From positions 1,033,799 through 1,097,798 of the forward strand of contig JAEVLN010000025.1 of the NCBI GenBank assembly GCA_018350325.1: DNA of 64,000 nucleotides, in the 5' to 3' direction. How positions within the stretch are numbered: the first letter of the stretch is position 1; each line of letters begins with the position of its first letter. A model generated the notes under the pieces. The model was not told where the DNA came from, made no database searches, and was given only the letters and a program-made list of their open reading frames with translations. The DNA comes from Globodera rostochiensis (lineage: Eukaryota > Nematoda > Chromadorea > Rhabditida > Heteroderidae). Both the position numbers and the translations under genes were made by a program. Of this stretch, positions 20,326-31,229 are shown in pieces.

Positions 20326-21049
20326 ACTAGGGTTGAGCGGGACCGGGACTTTTGGGAAAAACCGGGACCGTGACTTACCGGGACCAGAAAAACCGGGACC
20401 GAGACCAAGATTTTCAACCGGGACCGGGACCGGGACCAACCGGGACTTTTCAAGGAAAAAATTTTTCTCTTATCAAACACTAAAAAAATTTTAATTTTCC
20501 GGCAACACATTGTTGATCTTCTTGATCTTCGACGTCATGGTCATCATCATTCTTTTTTTTTGAAATTCTGCTTTACTTTTAGGGAGGGTGGGGGTCGGCG
20601 GTGCCGAATCGGCACCGCCGATAGGCGCCGCCGAGAAAAATTTTTGTAATTTTGACTCAATTTTGTTAATGAAATTTCATCAAAATTTTAGCAAAATATG
20701 AATTTTGCTTCGGAATAGGGGAAGAAAATTATGTGAGTAGAGGAAAAAAGATAAATAAATGTTTGTACTCAAGCGGACTAGAACCCGACACAAACATTTG
20801 ACTTGCCGGAAGACAAACCACTAAGACACCGAGTTCTTTGGTGGAATCCCTTGTAAAAAAAGATTGAAATTGTCGCTCGATGATGCCATCATTAGGGGTG
20901 TAAATTTAGTCCCGGTTGGTCCCGGTCCCGGCGCGACCAAAAAACCGGGACCGGGACTTTTCATTTTTAAAATGTCCCATCCCGACCGGGACCGGGACCT
21001 GAAAAAACCGGGAAATCCCGTCCCGGTCCCGGTCCCGCTCAACCCTAGT
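20326..21049. mobile_element. 724-bp inverted-repeat element inserted in a family gene
   Basis: Ends ACTAGGGTTGAGCGGGACC and GGTCCCGCTCAACCCTAGT are exact inverted partners. Subterminal regions are runs of accgggac / gtcccggt. The middle holds one GC-rich palindrome (20587-20632) and AT-rich DNA without an ORF. Family homology on the left ends at EDE and resumes on the right at LKIIDKFHAIKEEFKQK-like codons, so the element split the gene. No clean target duplication is visible. Confidence 0.75.
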
Positions 21050-21275
21050 AAATACTTAAAATTATCGACAAATTCCACGCAATTAAAGAAGAATTTAAGC
21101 AAAAAAGAAAAATATTCAAAAAAGAAAGGGACCAAATTAAGGAGAAAATTACTAAACATTTAAAAGTCAATCGCAAAAAATATAAATGGAAAAAAGTGGC
21201 TTAAGTCGAAGAATACCAAAAAATTCTGTCGATGGACATTTTGTGGAAGAGAATGCCGCGAATGCTAAAACAAAA
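21050..21275 (+). pseudogene. Family relic: HTH 1 piece and exon-2 tail, right of the insertion
   Basis: Continues the copy interrupted at 20325: HTH 1 (IIDKFHAIKEEFKQK..., with frame breaks) up to NGKKWLKSKNTK-like codons near 21200. A deletion then leads to the tail SVDGHFVEENAANA near 21225-21265. HTH 2 and most of exon 2 are lost. Confidence 0.6.
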
Positions 21276-21364
21276 AGTGCTCCACTAAATCGACTTTGTG
21301 ATGATTATTTAGTAAAATTTTTTATGAAATGTCTGTCAGTCAGGAATATTGATTTGGTTCCGGG

Positions 21365-21798
21365 GAGGATCTGATCATTTGAATTAGGTTCAATTTGTCC
21401 AAGCTGATCAGTTGAATTGGGTTCAATTTGTCCAAGCTGATCAGTTGAATTGGGTTCAATTTGTCCAAGTTGATCAGTTGAATTGGGTTCAATTTGTCCA
21501 AGCTGATCAGTTGAATTGGGTTCAATTTGTCCAAGCTGATCAGTTGAATTGGGTTCAATTTGTCCAAGCTGATCAGTTGAATTGGGTTCAATTTGTCCAA
21601 GCTGATCAGTTCTTGTCCAAAGTTTGTTGGCGAGCGTTTTCAAATCTTCGGCTTCATCTTTGTCCCACCAGCCTTCTCCGAATATTTCATCAAATGTTTT
21701 AAGTGGCGCTTCCTCCAATTTTACTTTTATGGATTCGGCTTTGTCCAATGAATTTGTTGCAAAGAATTTCATCAAATTAATATCCAAAACTCATTCAT
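21365..21798 (-). pseudogene. Family relic: leader plus seven perfect 11-residue repeats, no HTH
   Basis: Minus strand. ATG at 21798 (MNEFWILI) is followed by a one-base break inside the signal peptide; the frame then continues FFATNSLDKAESIKVKLEE, FDEIFGEGWWDKDEAEDLK. After a small deletion removing NVHHQIDRQNTQ, seven LGQIEPNSTDQ units follow almost without variation. Homology ends at 21365 in the dispersed GGAATATTGATTTGG module; all three HTH repeats are gone. The uniform repeats suggest recent expansion. Confidence 0.7.
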
Positions 21799-22023
21799 CT
21801 TAGGATATTTATTGTTGGAATTTATATGAATATTTTGTAAATGAAATAAATAACTAAAATGGTAAATTTTTATCCAAATAAATGCAACTCTCAGAAAATA
21901 AATTATTGATCATTTTTCAAATTTTCTGGTTAAGTAAACTTAGACCCGGGAATTTTGTTTATATGTCTTAAGAATGAATGAATACGGCAGAAAATTACCT
22001 ATCCATTTTCAGTTTTTAGTTTA

Positions 22024-22290
22024 ATGGAATCTTAAAAATCAAGTCATTTTTTTGGCATTTTCTCCCCTTTGGCTTTTTCATTTTCATTTTCTCCCATGTG
22101 GCATTTTATCCTTGGCATTTTTTCCTTGGCATTTTGCCCTTGGCATTTTCTACCCATTGGCTTTTTCCTTTTAGCATTGGTTTTTCCTTTTTTGGCATTG
22201 ACATTTCCTATTTGGCATATTTTACTTTGGCTTTTTCCTTGTTGCCATTTTCTTCCCCTTGGCATTTTTCCATCGTTGAAGTTTAAAATA
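22024..22290. repeat. TTGGCATTTT-rich low-complexity leader of the 21-bp array
   Basis: Degenerate repeats of ttggcatttt(c/t) and ttggctttttc. Repeated almost exactly at 23636-23902 as part of a 1,612-bp tandem duplication. It is open in one plus frame as a hydrophobic stretch, which I regard as compositional. Confidence 0.6.
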
Positions 22291-22296
22291 ATAATA

Positions 22297-23631
22297 ATGG
22301 ATGCGTCCATGCAGCCCGGCGCTGATGGCACTGAACAACATGATGGCGCAGGGGAACAACATGCTGGCGCAGCGGAACAACATGCTGGCGCAGGGGAACA
22401 ACATGCTGGCGCAGGGGAACACCATGCTGGCGCAGGGGAACAACACGCTGGCGCAGGGGAACAACATGCTGGCGCAGCGGAACAACATGCTGGCGCAGCG
22501 GAACAACATGCTGGCGCAGGGGTACAACATGCTGGCGCAGCGAAACAACATGCTGGCGCAGCGGAACAACATGCTGGCGCAGGGGAACACCATGCTGGCG
22601 CAGGGGAACAACATGCTGGCGCAGGGGAACAACATGCTGGCGCAGGGGAACAACACGCTGGCGCAGGGGAACAACATGCTGGCGCAGCGGAACAACATGC
22701 TGGCGCAGCGGAACAACATGCTGGCGCAGGGGAACAACATGCTGGCGCAGCGGAACAACATGCTGGCGCAGCGGAACAACATGCTGGCGCAGGGGAACAA
22801 CATGCTGGTGCAGGGGAACAACATGCTGGTGCAGGAGAACAACATGCTGGCGCAGCGGAACAACATGCTGGCGCAGGGGAACAACATGCTGGTGCAGGGG
22901 AACAACATGCTGGTGCAGGAGAACAATATGCTGGCGCTGGGGAACAACATGCTGGCGCAGGGGAACAACATGCTGGTGCAGGGGAACAACATGCTGGTGC
23001 AGGAGAACAACATGCTGGCGCAGCGGAACAACATGCTGGCGCAGGGGAACAACATGCTGGTGCAGGGGAACAACATGCTGGCGCAGGGGAACAACATGCT
23101 TGCGCAGGGGAACAACATGCTGGCGCAGGGGAACACCATGCTGGCCCTGGGGAACACCATGCTGGCGCAGGGGAACAACATGCTGGCGCAGGGGAACAAC
23201 ATGCTGGCGCAGCGGAACAACATGCTGGCGCAGGGGAACAACATGCTGGCGCAGCGGAACAACATGCTGGCGCAGCGAAACAACATGCTGGCGCAGCGGA
23301 ACAACATGCTGGCGCAGGGGAACACCATGCTGGCGCAGGGGAACAACATGCTGGCGCAGGGGAACAACATGCTGGCGCAGGGGAACAACACGCTGGCGCA
23401 GGGGAACAACATGCTGGCGCAGCGGAACAACATGCTGGCGCAGCGGAACAACATGCTGGCGCAGGGGAACAACATGCTGGCGCAGCGGAACAACATGCTG
23501 GCGCAGCGGAACAACATGCTGGCGCAGGGGAACACCATGCTGGCCCTGGGGAACACCATGCTGGCGCAGGGGAACAACATGCTGGCGCAATGAATACGGC
23601 AGAAAATTACCTATCCATTTTCAGTTTTTAG
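22297..23631 (+). CDS. (EQHAGAG)n repeat protein, first copy
   Basis: From ATG 22297 the frame reads MDASMQPGADGTEQHDGAG, then about 60 heptads EQHAGAG or EQHAGAA. It exits into the duplicated leader as MNTAENYLSIFSF and stops at 23631. All six frames are open here because the 21-bp unit has no stop, so openness alone proves nothing. This frame is chosen because the common variants between units are silent only here (GGC/GGT, GGG/GGA, CAT/CAC, GCA/GCT), and because the non-repeat start and the final stop of the main array fit the same frame. No signal peptide from this ATG. The C-terminal end here is a duplication artefact. Function unknown. Confidence 0.45.
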   Translation: MDASMQPGADGTEQHDGAGEQHAGAAEQHAGAGEQHAGAGEHHAGAGEQHAGAGEQHAGAAEQHAGAAEQHAGAGVQHAGAAKQHAGAAEQHAGAGEHHAGAGEQHAGAGEQHAGAGEQHAGAGEQHAGAAEQHAGAAEQHAGAGEQHAGAAEQHAGAAEQHAGAGEQHAGAGEQHAGAGEQHAGAAEQHAGAGEQHAGAGEQHAGAGEQYAGAGEQHAGAGEQHAGAGEQHAGAGEQHAGAAEQHAGAGEQHAGAGEQHAGAGEQHACAGEQHAGAGEHHAGPGEHHAGAGEQHAGAGEQHAGAAEQHAGAGEQHAGAAEQHAGAAKQHAGAAEQHAGAGEHHAGAGEQHAGAGEQHAGAGEQHAGAGEQHAGAAEQHAGAAEQHAGAGEQHAGAAEQHAGAAEQHAGAGEHHAGPGEHHAGAGEQHAGAMNTAENYLSIFSF

Positions 23632-23908
23632 TTTAATGGAATCTTAAAAATCAAGTCATTTTTTTGGCATTTTCTCCCCTTTGGCTTTTTCATTTTCATT
23701 TTCTCCCATGTGGCATTTTATCCTTGGCATTTTTTCCTTGGCATTTTGCCCTTGGCATTTTCTACCCATTGGCTTTTTCCTTTTAGCATTGGTTTTTCCT
23801 TTTTTGGCATTGACATTTCCTATTTGGCATATTTTACTTTGGCTTTTTCCTTGTTGCCATTTTCTTCCCCTTGGCATTTTTCCATCGTTGAAGTTTAAAA
23901 TAATAATA

Positions 23909-25645
23909 ATGGATGCGTCCATGCAGCCCGGCGCTGATGGCACTGAACAACATGATGGCGCAGGGGAACAACATGCTGGCGCAGCGGAACAACATGCTGG
24001 CGCAGGGGAACAACATGCTGGCGCAGGGGAACACCATGCTGGCGCAGGGGAACAACACGCTGGCGCAGGGGAACAACATGCTGGCGCAGCGGAACAACAT
24101 GCTGGCGCAGCGGAACAACATGCTGGCGCAGGGGTACAACATGCTGGCGCAGCGAAACAACATGCTGGCGCAGCGGAACAACATGCTGGCGCAGGGGAAC
24201 ACCATGCTGGCGCAGGGGAACAACATGCTGGCGCAGGGGAACAACATGCTGGCGCAGGGGAACAACACGCTGGCGCAGGGGAACAACATGCTGGCGCAGC
24301 GGAACAACATGCTGGCGCAGCGGAACAACATGCTGGCGCAGGGGAACAACATGCTGGCGCAGCGGAACAACATGCTGGCGCAGCGGAACAACATGCTGGC
24401 GCAGGGGAACAACATGCTGGTGCAGGGGAACAACATGCTGGTGCAGGAGAACAACATGCTGGCGCAGCGGAACAACATGCTGGCGCAGGGGAACAACATG
24501 CTGGTGCAGGGGAACAACATGCTGGTGCAGGAGAACAATATGCTGGCGCTGGGGAACAACATGCTGGCGCAGGGGAACAACATGCTGGTGCAGGGGAACA
24601 ACATGCTGGTGCAGGAGAACAACATGCTGGCGCAGCGGAACAACATGCTGGCGCAGGGGAACAACATGCTGGTGCAGGGGAACAACATGCTGGCGCAGGG
24701 GAACAACATGCTTGCGCAGGGGAACAACATGCTGGCGCAGGGGAACACCATGCTGGCCCTGGGGAACACCATGCTGGCGCAGGGGAACAACATGCTGGCG
24801 CAGGGGAACAACATGCTGGCGCAGCGGAACAACATGCTGGCGCAGGGGAACAACATGCTGGCGCAGCGGAACAACATGCTGGCGCAGCGAAACAACATGC
24901 TGGCGCAGCGGAACAACATGCTGGCGCAGGGGAACACCATGCTGGCGCAGGGGAACAACATGCTGGCGCAGGGGAACAACATGCTGGCGCAGGGGAACAA
25001 CACGCTGGCGCAGGGGAACAACATGCTGGCGCAGCGGAACAACATGCTGGCGCAGCGGAACAACATGCTGGCGCAGGGGAACAACATGCTGGCGCAGCGG
25101 AACAACATGCTGGCGCAGCGGAACAACATGCTGGCGCAGGGGAACACCATGCTGGCCCTGGGGAACACCATGCTGGCGCAGGGGAACAACATGCTGGCGC
25201 AGGGGAACAACATGCTGGCGCAGCGGAACAACATGCTGGCGCAGGGGAACAACATGCTGGTGCAGGGGAACAACATGCTGGTGCAGGAGAACAACATGCT
25301 GGCGCAGCGGAACAACATGCTGGCGCAGGGGAACAACATGCTGGTGCAGGGGAACAACATGCTGGTGCAGGAGAACAACATGCTGGCGCTGGGGAACAAC
25401 ATGCTGGCGCAGGGGAACAACATGCTGGTGCAGGGGAACAACATGCTGGTGCAGGAGAACAACATGCTGGCGCAGCGGAACAACATGCTGGCGCAGGGGA
25501 ACAACATGCTGGTGCAGGGGAACAACATGCTGGCGCAGGGGAACAACATGCTTGCGCAGGGGAACAACATGCTGGCGCAGCGGAACAACATGGTGCAGGA
25601 GAACAACATGCTGGCGCTGGGGAACAACATGCTGGCGCAGGGTAA
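23909..25645 (+). CDS. (EQHAGAG)n repeat protein, second copy (main array start)
   Basis: Same start as the first copy (MDASMQPGADGTEQHDGAG), then about 80 heptads EQHAGAG/EQHAGAA with occasional EHHAGAG, EHHAGPG, EQYAGAG and a shortened EQHGAG. It stops at 25645, where GGG-GAA has become GGG-TAA. The same stop-making change recurs further on in every higher-order copy, so either the protein really ends here or the array has decayed as a coding sequence. An in-frame extension back to 23681 is hydrophobic but comes from TTGGCATTTT repeats. Composition (Glu, Gln, His, Ala, Gly) gives no functional hint. Confidence 0.45.
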   Translation: MDASMQPGADGTEQHDGAGEQHAGAAEQHAGAGEQHAGAGEHHAGAGEQHAGAGEQHAGAAEQHAGAAEQHAGAGVQHAGAAKQHAGAAEQHAGAGEHHAGAGEQHAGAGEQHAGAGEQHAGAGEQHAGAAEQHAGAAEQHAGAGEQHAGAAEQHAGAAEQHAGAGEQHAGAGEQHAGAGEQHAGAAEQHAGAGEQHAGAGEQHAGAGEQYAGAGEQHAGAGEQHAGAGEQHAGAGEQHAGAAEQHAGAGEQHAGAGEQHAGAGEQHACAGEQHAGAGEHHAGPGEHHAGAGEQHAGAGEQHAGAAEQHAGAGEQHAGAAEQHAGAAKQHAGAAEQHAGAGEHHAGAGEQHAGAGEQHAGAGEQHAGAGEQHAGAAEQHAGAAEQHAGAGEQHAGAAEQHAGAAEQHAGAGEHHAGPGEHHAGAGEQHAGAGEQHAGAAEQHAGAGEQHAGAGEQHAGAGEQHAGAAEQHAGAGEQHAGAGEQHAGAGEQHAGAGEQHAGAGEQHAGAGEQHAGAGEQHAGAAEQHAGAGEQHAGAGEQHAGAGEQHACAGEQHAGAAEQHGAGEQHAGAGEQHAGAG

Positions 25646-28600
25646 CAACATGCTGGTGCAGGAGAACAACATGCTGGCGCAGGGGAACAACATGCTGGCG
25701 CTGGGGAACACCATGCTGGCGCAGGGGAACAACATGCTGGCGCAGCGGAACAACATGCTGGCGAAGGGGAACACCATGCTGGCACAGGGGAACAACATGC
25801 TGGCGCAGGGGAACAACATGCTGGCGCAGGGGAACAACATGCTGGTGCAGGAGAACAACATGCTGGCGCTGGGGAACAACATGCTGGCGCAGGGGAACAA
25901 CATGCTGGTGCAGGGGAACAACATGCTGGTGCAGGAGAACAACATGCTGGCGCAGCGGAACAACATGCTGGCGCAGGGGAACAACATGCTGGTGCAGGGG
26001 AACAACATGCTGGCGCAGGGGAACAACATGCTTGCGCAGGGGAACAACATGCTGGCGCAGGGGAACACCATGCTGGCCCTGGGGAACACCATGCTGGCGC
26101 AGGGGAACAACATGCTGGCGCAGGGGAACAACATGCTGGCGCAGCGGAACAACATGCTGGCGCAGGGGAACAACATGCTGGCGCAGCGGAACAACATGCT
26201 GGCGCAGCGAAACAACATGCTGGCGCAGCGGAACAACATGCTGGCGCAGGGGAACACCATGCTGGCGCAGGGGAACAACATGCTGGCGCAGGGGAACAAC
26301 ATGCTGGCGCAGGGGAACAACACGCTGGCGCAGGGGAACAACATGCTGGCGCAGCGGAACAACATGCTGGCGCAGCGGAACAACATGCTGGCGCAGGGGA
26401 ACAACATGCTGGCGCAGCGGAACAACATGCTGGCGCAGCGGAACAACATGCTGGCGCAGGGGAACACCATGCTGGCCCTGGGGAACACCATGCTGGCGCA
26501 GGGGAACAACATGCTGGCGCAGGGGAACAACATGCTGGCGCAGCGGAACAACATGCTGGCGCAGGGGAACAACATGCTGGTGCAGGGGAACAACATGCTG
26601 GTGCAGGAGAACAACATGCTGGCGCAGCGGAACAACATGCTGGCGCAGGGGAACAACATGCTGGTGCAGGGGAACAACATGCTGGTGCAGGAGAACAACA
26701 TGCTGGCGCTGGGGAACAACATGCTGGCGCAGGGGAACAACATGCTGGTGCAGGGGAACAACATGCTGGTGCAGGAGAACAACATGCTGGCGCAGCGGAA
26801 CAACATGCTGGCGCAGGGGAACAACATGCTGGTGCAGGGGAACAACATGCTGGCGCAGGGGAACAACATGCTTGCGCAGGGGAACAACATGCTGGCGCAG
26901 CGGAACAACATGGTGCAGGAGAACAACATGCTGGCGCTGGGGAACAACATGCTGGCGCAGGGTAACAACATGCTGGTGCAGGAGAACAACATGCTGGCGC
27001 AGGGGAACAACATGCTGGCGCTGGGGAACACCATGCTGGCGCAGGGGAACAACATGCTGGCGCAGCGGAACAACATGCTGGCGAAGGGGAACACCATGCT
27101 GGCACAGGGGAACAACATGCTGGCGCAGGGGAACAACATGCTGGCGCAGGGGAACAACATGCTGGTGCAGGAGAACAACATGCTGGCGCTGGGGAACAAC
27201 ATGCTGGCGCAGGGGAACAACATGCTGGTGCAGGGGAACAACATGCTGGTGCAGGAGAACAACATGCTGGCGCAGCGGAACAACATGCTGGCGCAGGGGA
27301 ACAACATGCTGGTGCAGGGGAACAACATGCTGGCGCAGGCTAACAACATGCTTGCGCAGGGGAACAACATGCTGGCGCAGCGGAACAACATGCTGGCGCA
27401 GGGGAACACCATGCTGGCCCTGGGGAACACCATGCTGGCGCAGGGGAACAACATGCTGGCGCAGCGGAACAACATGCTGGCGCAGCGAAACAACATGCTG
27501 GCGCAGGGGAACAACATGCTGGTGCAGGAGAACAACATGCTGGCGCTGGGGAACAACATGCTGGCGCAGCGGAACAACATGCTGGCGCAGGGGAACAACA
27601 TGCTGGCGCAGCGGAACAACATGCTGGCGCAGCGAAACAACATGCTGGCGCAGCGGAACAACATGCTGGCGCAGGGGAACAACATGCTGGCGCAGCGGAA
27701 CAACATGCTGGCGCAGCGAAACAACATGCTGGCGCAGCGGAACAACATGCTGGCGCAGGGGAACACCATGCTGGCGCAGGGGAACAACATGCTGGCGCAG
27801 GGGAACAACATGCTGGCGCAGGGGAACAACACGCTGGCGCAGGGGAACAACATGCTGGCGCAGCGGAACAACATGCTGGCGCAGCGGAACAACATGCTGG
27901 CGCAGGGGAACAACATGCTGGCGCAGCGGAACAACATGCTGGCGCAGCGGAACAACATGCTGGCGCAGGGGAACACCATGCTGGCCCTGGGGAACACCAT
28001 GCTGGCGCAGGGGAACAACATGCTGGCGCAGGGGAACAACATGCTGGCGCAGCGGAACAACATGCTGGCGCAGGGGAACAACATGCTGGTGCAGGGGAAC
28101 AACATGCTGGTGCAGGAGAACAACATGCTGGCGCAGCGGAACAACATGCTGGCGCAGGGGAACAACATGCTGGTGCAGGGGAACAACATGCTGGTGCAGG
28201 AGAACAACATGCTGGCGCTGGGGAACAACATGCTGGCGCAGGGGAACAACATGCTGGTGCAGGGGAACAACATGCTGGTGCAGGAGAACAACATGCTGGC
28301 GCAGCGGAACAACATGCTGGCGCAGGGGAACAACATGCTGGTGCAGGGGAACAACATGCTGGCGCAGGGGAACAACATGCTTGCGCAGGGGAACAACATG
28401 CTGGCGCAGCGGAACAACATGGTGCAGGAGAACAACATGCTGGCGCTGGGGAACAACATGCTGGCGCAGGGTAACAACATGCTGGTGCAGGAGAACAACA
28501 TGCTGGCGCAGGGGAACAACATGCTGGCGCTGGGGAACACCATGCTGGCGCAGGGGAACAACATGCTGGCGCAGTGGAACAACATGCTGGCGAAGGGGAA

Positions 28601-31214
28601 CACCATGCTGGCACAGGGGAACAACATGCTGGCGCAGGGGAACAACATGCTGGCGCAGGGGAACAACATGCTGGTGCAGGAGAACAACATGCTGGCGCTG
28701 GGGAACAACATGCTGGCGCAGGGGAACAACATGCTGGTGCAGGGGAACAACATGCTGGTGCAGGAGAACAACATGCTGGCGCAGCGGAACAACATGCTGG
28801 CGCAGGGGAACAACATGCTGGCGCAGCGGAACAACATGCTGGCGCAGGGGAACAACATGCTGGCGCAGCGGAACAACATGCTGGCGCAGCGGAACAACAT
28901 GCTGGCGCAGGGGAACACCATGCTGGCCCTGGGGAACACCATGCTGGCGCAGGGGAACAACATGCTGGCGCAGGGGAACAACATGCTGGCGCAGCGGAAC
29001 AACATGCTGGCGCAGGGGAACAACATGCTGGTGCAGGGGAACAACATGCTGGTGCAGGAGAACAACATGCTGGCGCAGCGGAACAACATGCTGGCGCAGG
29101 GGAACAACATGCTGGTGCAGGGGAACAACATGCTGGTGCAGGAGAACAACATGCTGGCGCTGGGGAACAACATGCTGGCGCAGGGGAACAACATGCTGGT
29201 GCAGGGGAACAACATGCTGGTGCAGGAGAACAACATGCTGGCGCAGCGGAACAACATGCTGGCGCAGGGGAACAACATGCTGGTGCAGGGGAACAACATG
29301 CTGGCGCAGGGGAACAACATGCTTGCGCAGGGGAACAACATGCTGGCGCAGCGGAACAACATGGTGCAGGAGAACAACATGCTGGCGCTGGGGAACAACA
29401 TGCTGGCGCAGGGTAACAACATGCTGGTGCAGGAGAACAACATGCTGGCGCAGGGGAACAACATGCTGGCGCTGGGGAACACCATGCTGGCGCAGGGGAA
29501 CAACATGCTGGCGCAGCGGAACAACATGCTGGCGAAGGGGAACACCATGCTGGCACAGGGGAACAACATGCTGGCGCAGGGGAACAACATGCTGGCGCAG
29601 GGGAACAACATGCTGGTGCAGGAGAACAACATGCTGGCGCTGGGGAACAACATGCTGGCGCAGGGGAACAACATGCTGGTGCAGGGGAACAACATGCTGG
29701 TGCAGGAGAACAACATGCTGGCGCAGCGGAACAACATGCTGGCGCAGGGGAACATCATGCTGGTGCAGGGGAACAACATGCTGGCGCAGGCTAACAACAT
29801 GCTTGCGCAGGGGAACAACATGCTGGCGCAGGGGAAAGGGGAACAACATGCTGGCGCAGGGGAACAACATGCTGGCGCAGCGGAACAACATGCTGGCGCA
29901 GGGGAACAACATGCTGGCGCAGCGGAACAACATGCTGGCGCAGCGAAACAACATGCTGGCGCAGCGGAACAACATGCTGGCGCAGGGGAACACCATGCTG
30001 GCGCAGGGGAACAACATGCTGGCGCAGGGGAACAACATGCTGGCGCAGGGGAACAACACGCTGGCGCAGGGGAACAACATGCTGGCGCAGCGGAACAACA
30101 TGCTGGCGCAGCGGAACAACATGCTGGCGCAGGGGAACAACATGCTGGCGCAGCGGAACAACATGCTGGCGCAGCGGAACAACATGCTGGCGCAGGGGAA
30201 CACCATGCTGGCCCTGGGGAACACCATGCTGGCGCAGGGGAACAACATGCTGGCGCAGGGGAACAACATGCTGGCGCAGCGGAACAACATGCTGGCGCAG
30301 GGGAACAACATGCTGGTGCAGGGGAACAACATGCTGGTGCAGGAGAACAACATGCTGGCGCAGCGGAACAACATGCTGGCGCAGGGGAACAACATGCTGG
30401 TGCAGGGGAACAACATGCTGGTGCAGGAGAACAACATGCTGGCGCTGGGGAACAACATGCTGGCGCAGGGGAACAACATGCTGGTGCAGGGGAACAACAT
30501 GCTGGTGCAGGAGAACAACATGCTGGCGCAGCGGAACAACATGCTGGCGCAGGGGAACAACATGCTGGTGCAGGGGAACAACATGCTGGCGCAGGGGAAC
30601 AACATGCTTGCGCAGGGGAACAACATGCTGGCGCAGCGGAACAACATGGTGCAGGAGAACAACATGCTGGCGCTGGGGAACAACATGCTGGCGCAGGGTA
30701 ACAACATGCTGGTGCAGGAGAACAACATGCTGGCGCAGGGGAACAACATGCTGGCGCTGGGGAACACCATGCTGGCGCAGGGGAACAACATGCTGGCGCA
30801 GCGGAACAACATGCTGGCGAAGGGGAACACCATGCTGGCACAGGGGAACAACATGCTGGCGCAGGGGAACAACATGCTGGCGCAGGGGAACAACATGCTG
30901 GTGCAGGAGAACAACATGCTGGCGCAGGGGAACAACATGCTGGCGCTGGGGAACACCATGCTGGCGCAGGGGAACAACATGCTGGCGCAGCGGAACAACA
31001 TGCTGGCGAAGGGGAACACCATGCTGGTGCAGGGGAACAACATGCTGGCGCAGGGGAACAACATGCTGGTGCAGGGGAACAACATGCTGGCGCAGGGGAA
31101 CAACATGCTGGTGCAGGGGAACACCATGCTGGCGCAGGGGAACAACATGCTGGCGCAGCGGAACAACATGCTGGCGAAGGGGAACACCATGCTGGCACAG
31201 GGGAACAACATGCT
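23928..31214. repeat. 21-bp minisatellite array with higher-order repeats, about 7.3 kb
   Basis: About 345 units of GAACAACATGCTGGCGCAGG plus one base, with a limited set of variants (gtgcag, gagaac, caccatg, acgctgg, ccctgg, gctggg). A diagnostic 18-bp short unit (aacaacatggtgcaggag) recurs at spacings of about 1,320, 1,509, 942 and 1,285 bp, showing higher-order copies. Roughly 24530-25850 and 25850-27320 are near-identical 1,320-bp blocks. Because the unit is 21 bp and stop-free, long ORFs appear in all six frames; most are shadows. Confidence 0.9.
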
Positions 31215-31229
31215 GCAGGTGATAAATAA
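25646..31229 (+). pseudogene. Continuation of the EQHAGAG frame to a natural-looking end
   Basis: The heptad frame continues with stops at about 26965, 28474, 29416 and 30701 (all ggg-taa) and one +1 shift at the ggggaaagggg irregularity near 29833. It then ends GAA CAA CAT GCT GCA GGT GAT AAA TAA, that is EQHAAGDK and stop at 31227-31229. The terminal heptad variant followed at once by a stop in this frame supports it as the ancestral reading frame. An alternative is a splice donor at ctgcag|gtgata (31218), which I cannot exclude. Confidence 0.4.

Larger units (their letters stand above)
21978..25201. repeat. Tandem duplication, 1,612-bp unit (array start)
   Basis: 21978-23589 and 23590-25201 match at a constant offset of 1,612 bp. 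The unit includes atgaatacggcagaaaatta, the TTGGCATTTT leader, the MDAS start and the first 60 or so 21-bp repeats. The junction at 23589/23590 places array sequence (gctggcgca) next to atgaatacgg. Confidence 0.8.

Noticed and set aside
22069..22296. N-terminal hydrophobic extension (MAFSFSFSPMWHF...) as a multi-span membrane domain of the repeat protein
   Set aside because: It comes from degenerate TTGGCATTTT repeats; hydrophobicity is a compositional effect of T-rich codons.
22297..23588. CRISPR array
   Set aside because: Units are contiguous without spacers, and the DNA is eukaryotic.
23913..30701. NNMLAQG frame as a coiled-coil-like heptad protein
   Set aside because: Attractive heptad, but common variants change residues here (A/V, G/E, M/T) while being silent in the EQHAGAG frame, and it lacks a matching natural end.
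23834..31211. ORFs of more than 2,000 codons on the minus strand (ACCSPAP, CASMLFP, RQHVVPL repeats)
   Set aside because: They are by-products of a stop-free 21-bp unit. They lack plausible starts and ends, and variant positions do not behave as silent sites in these frames.
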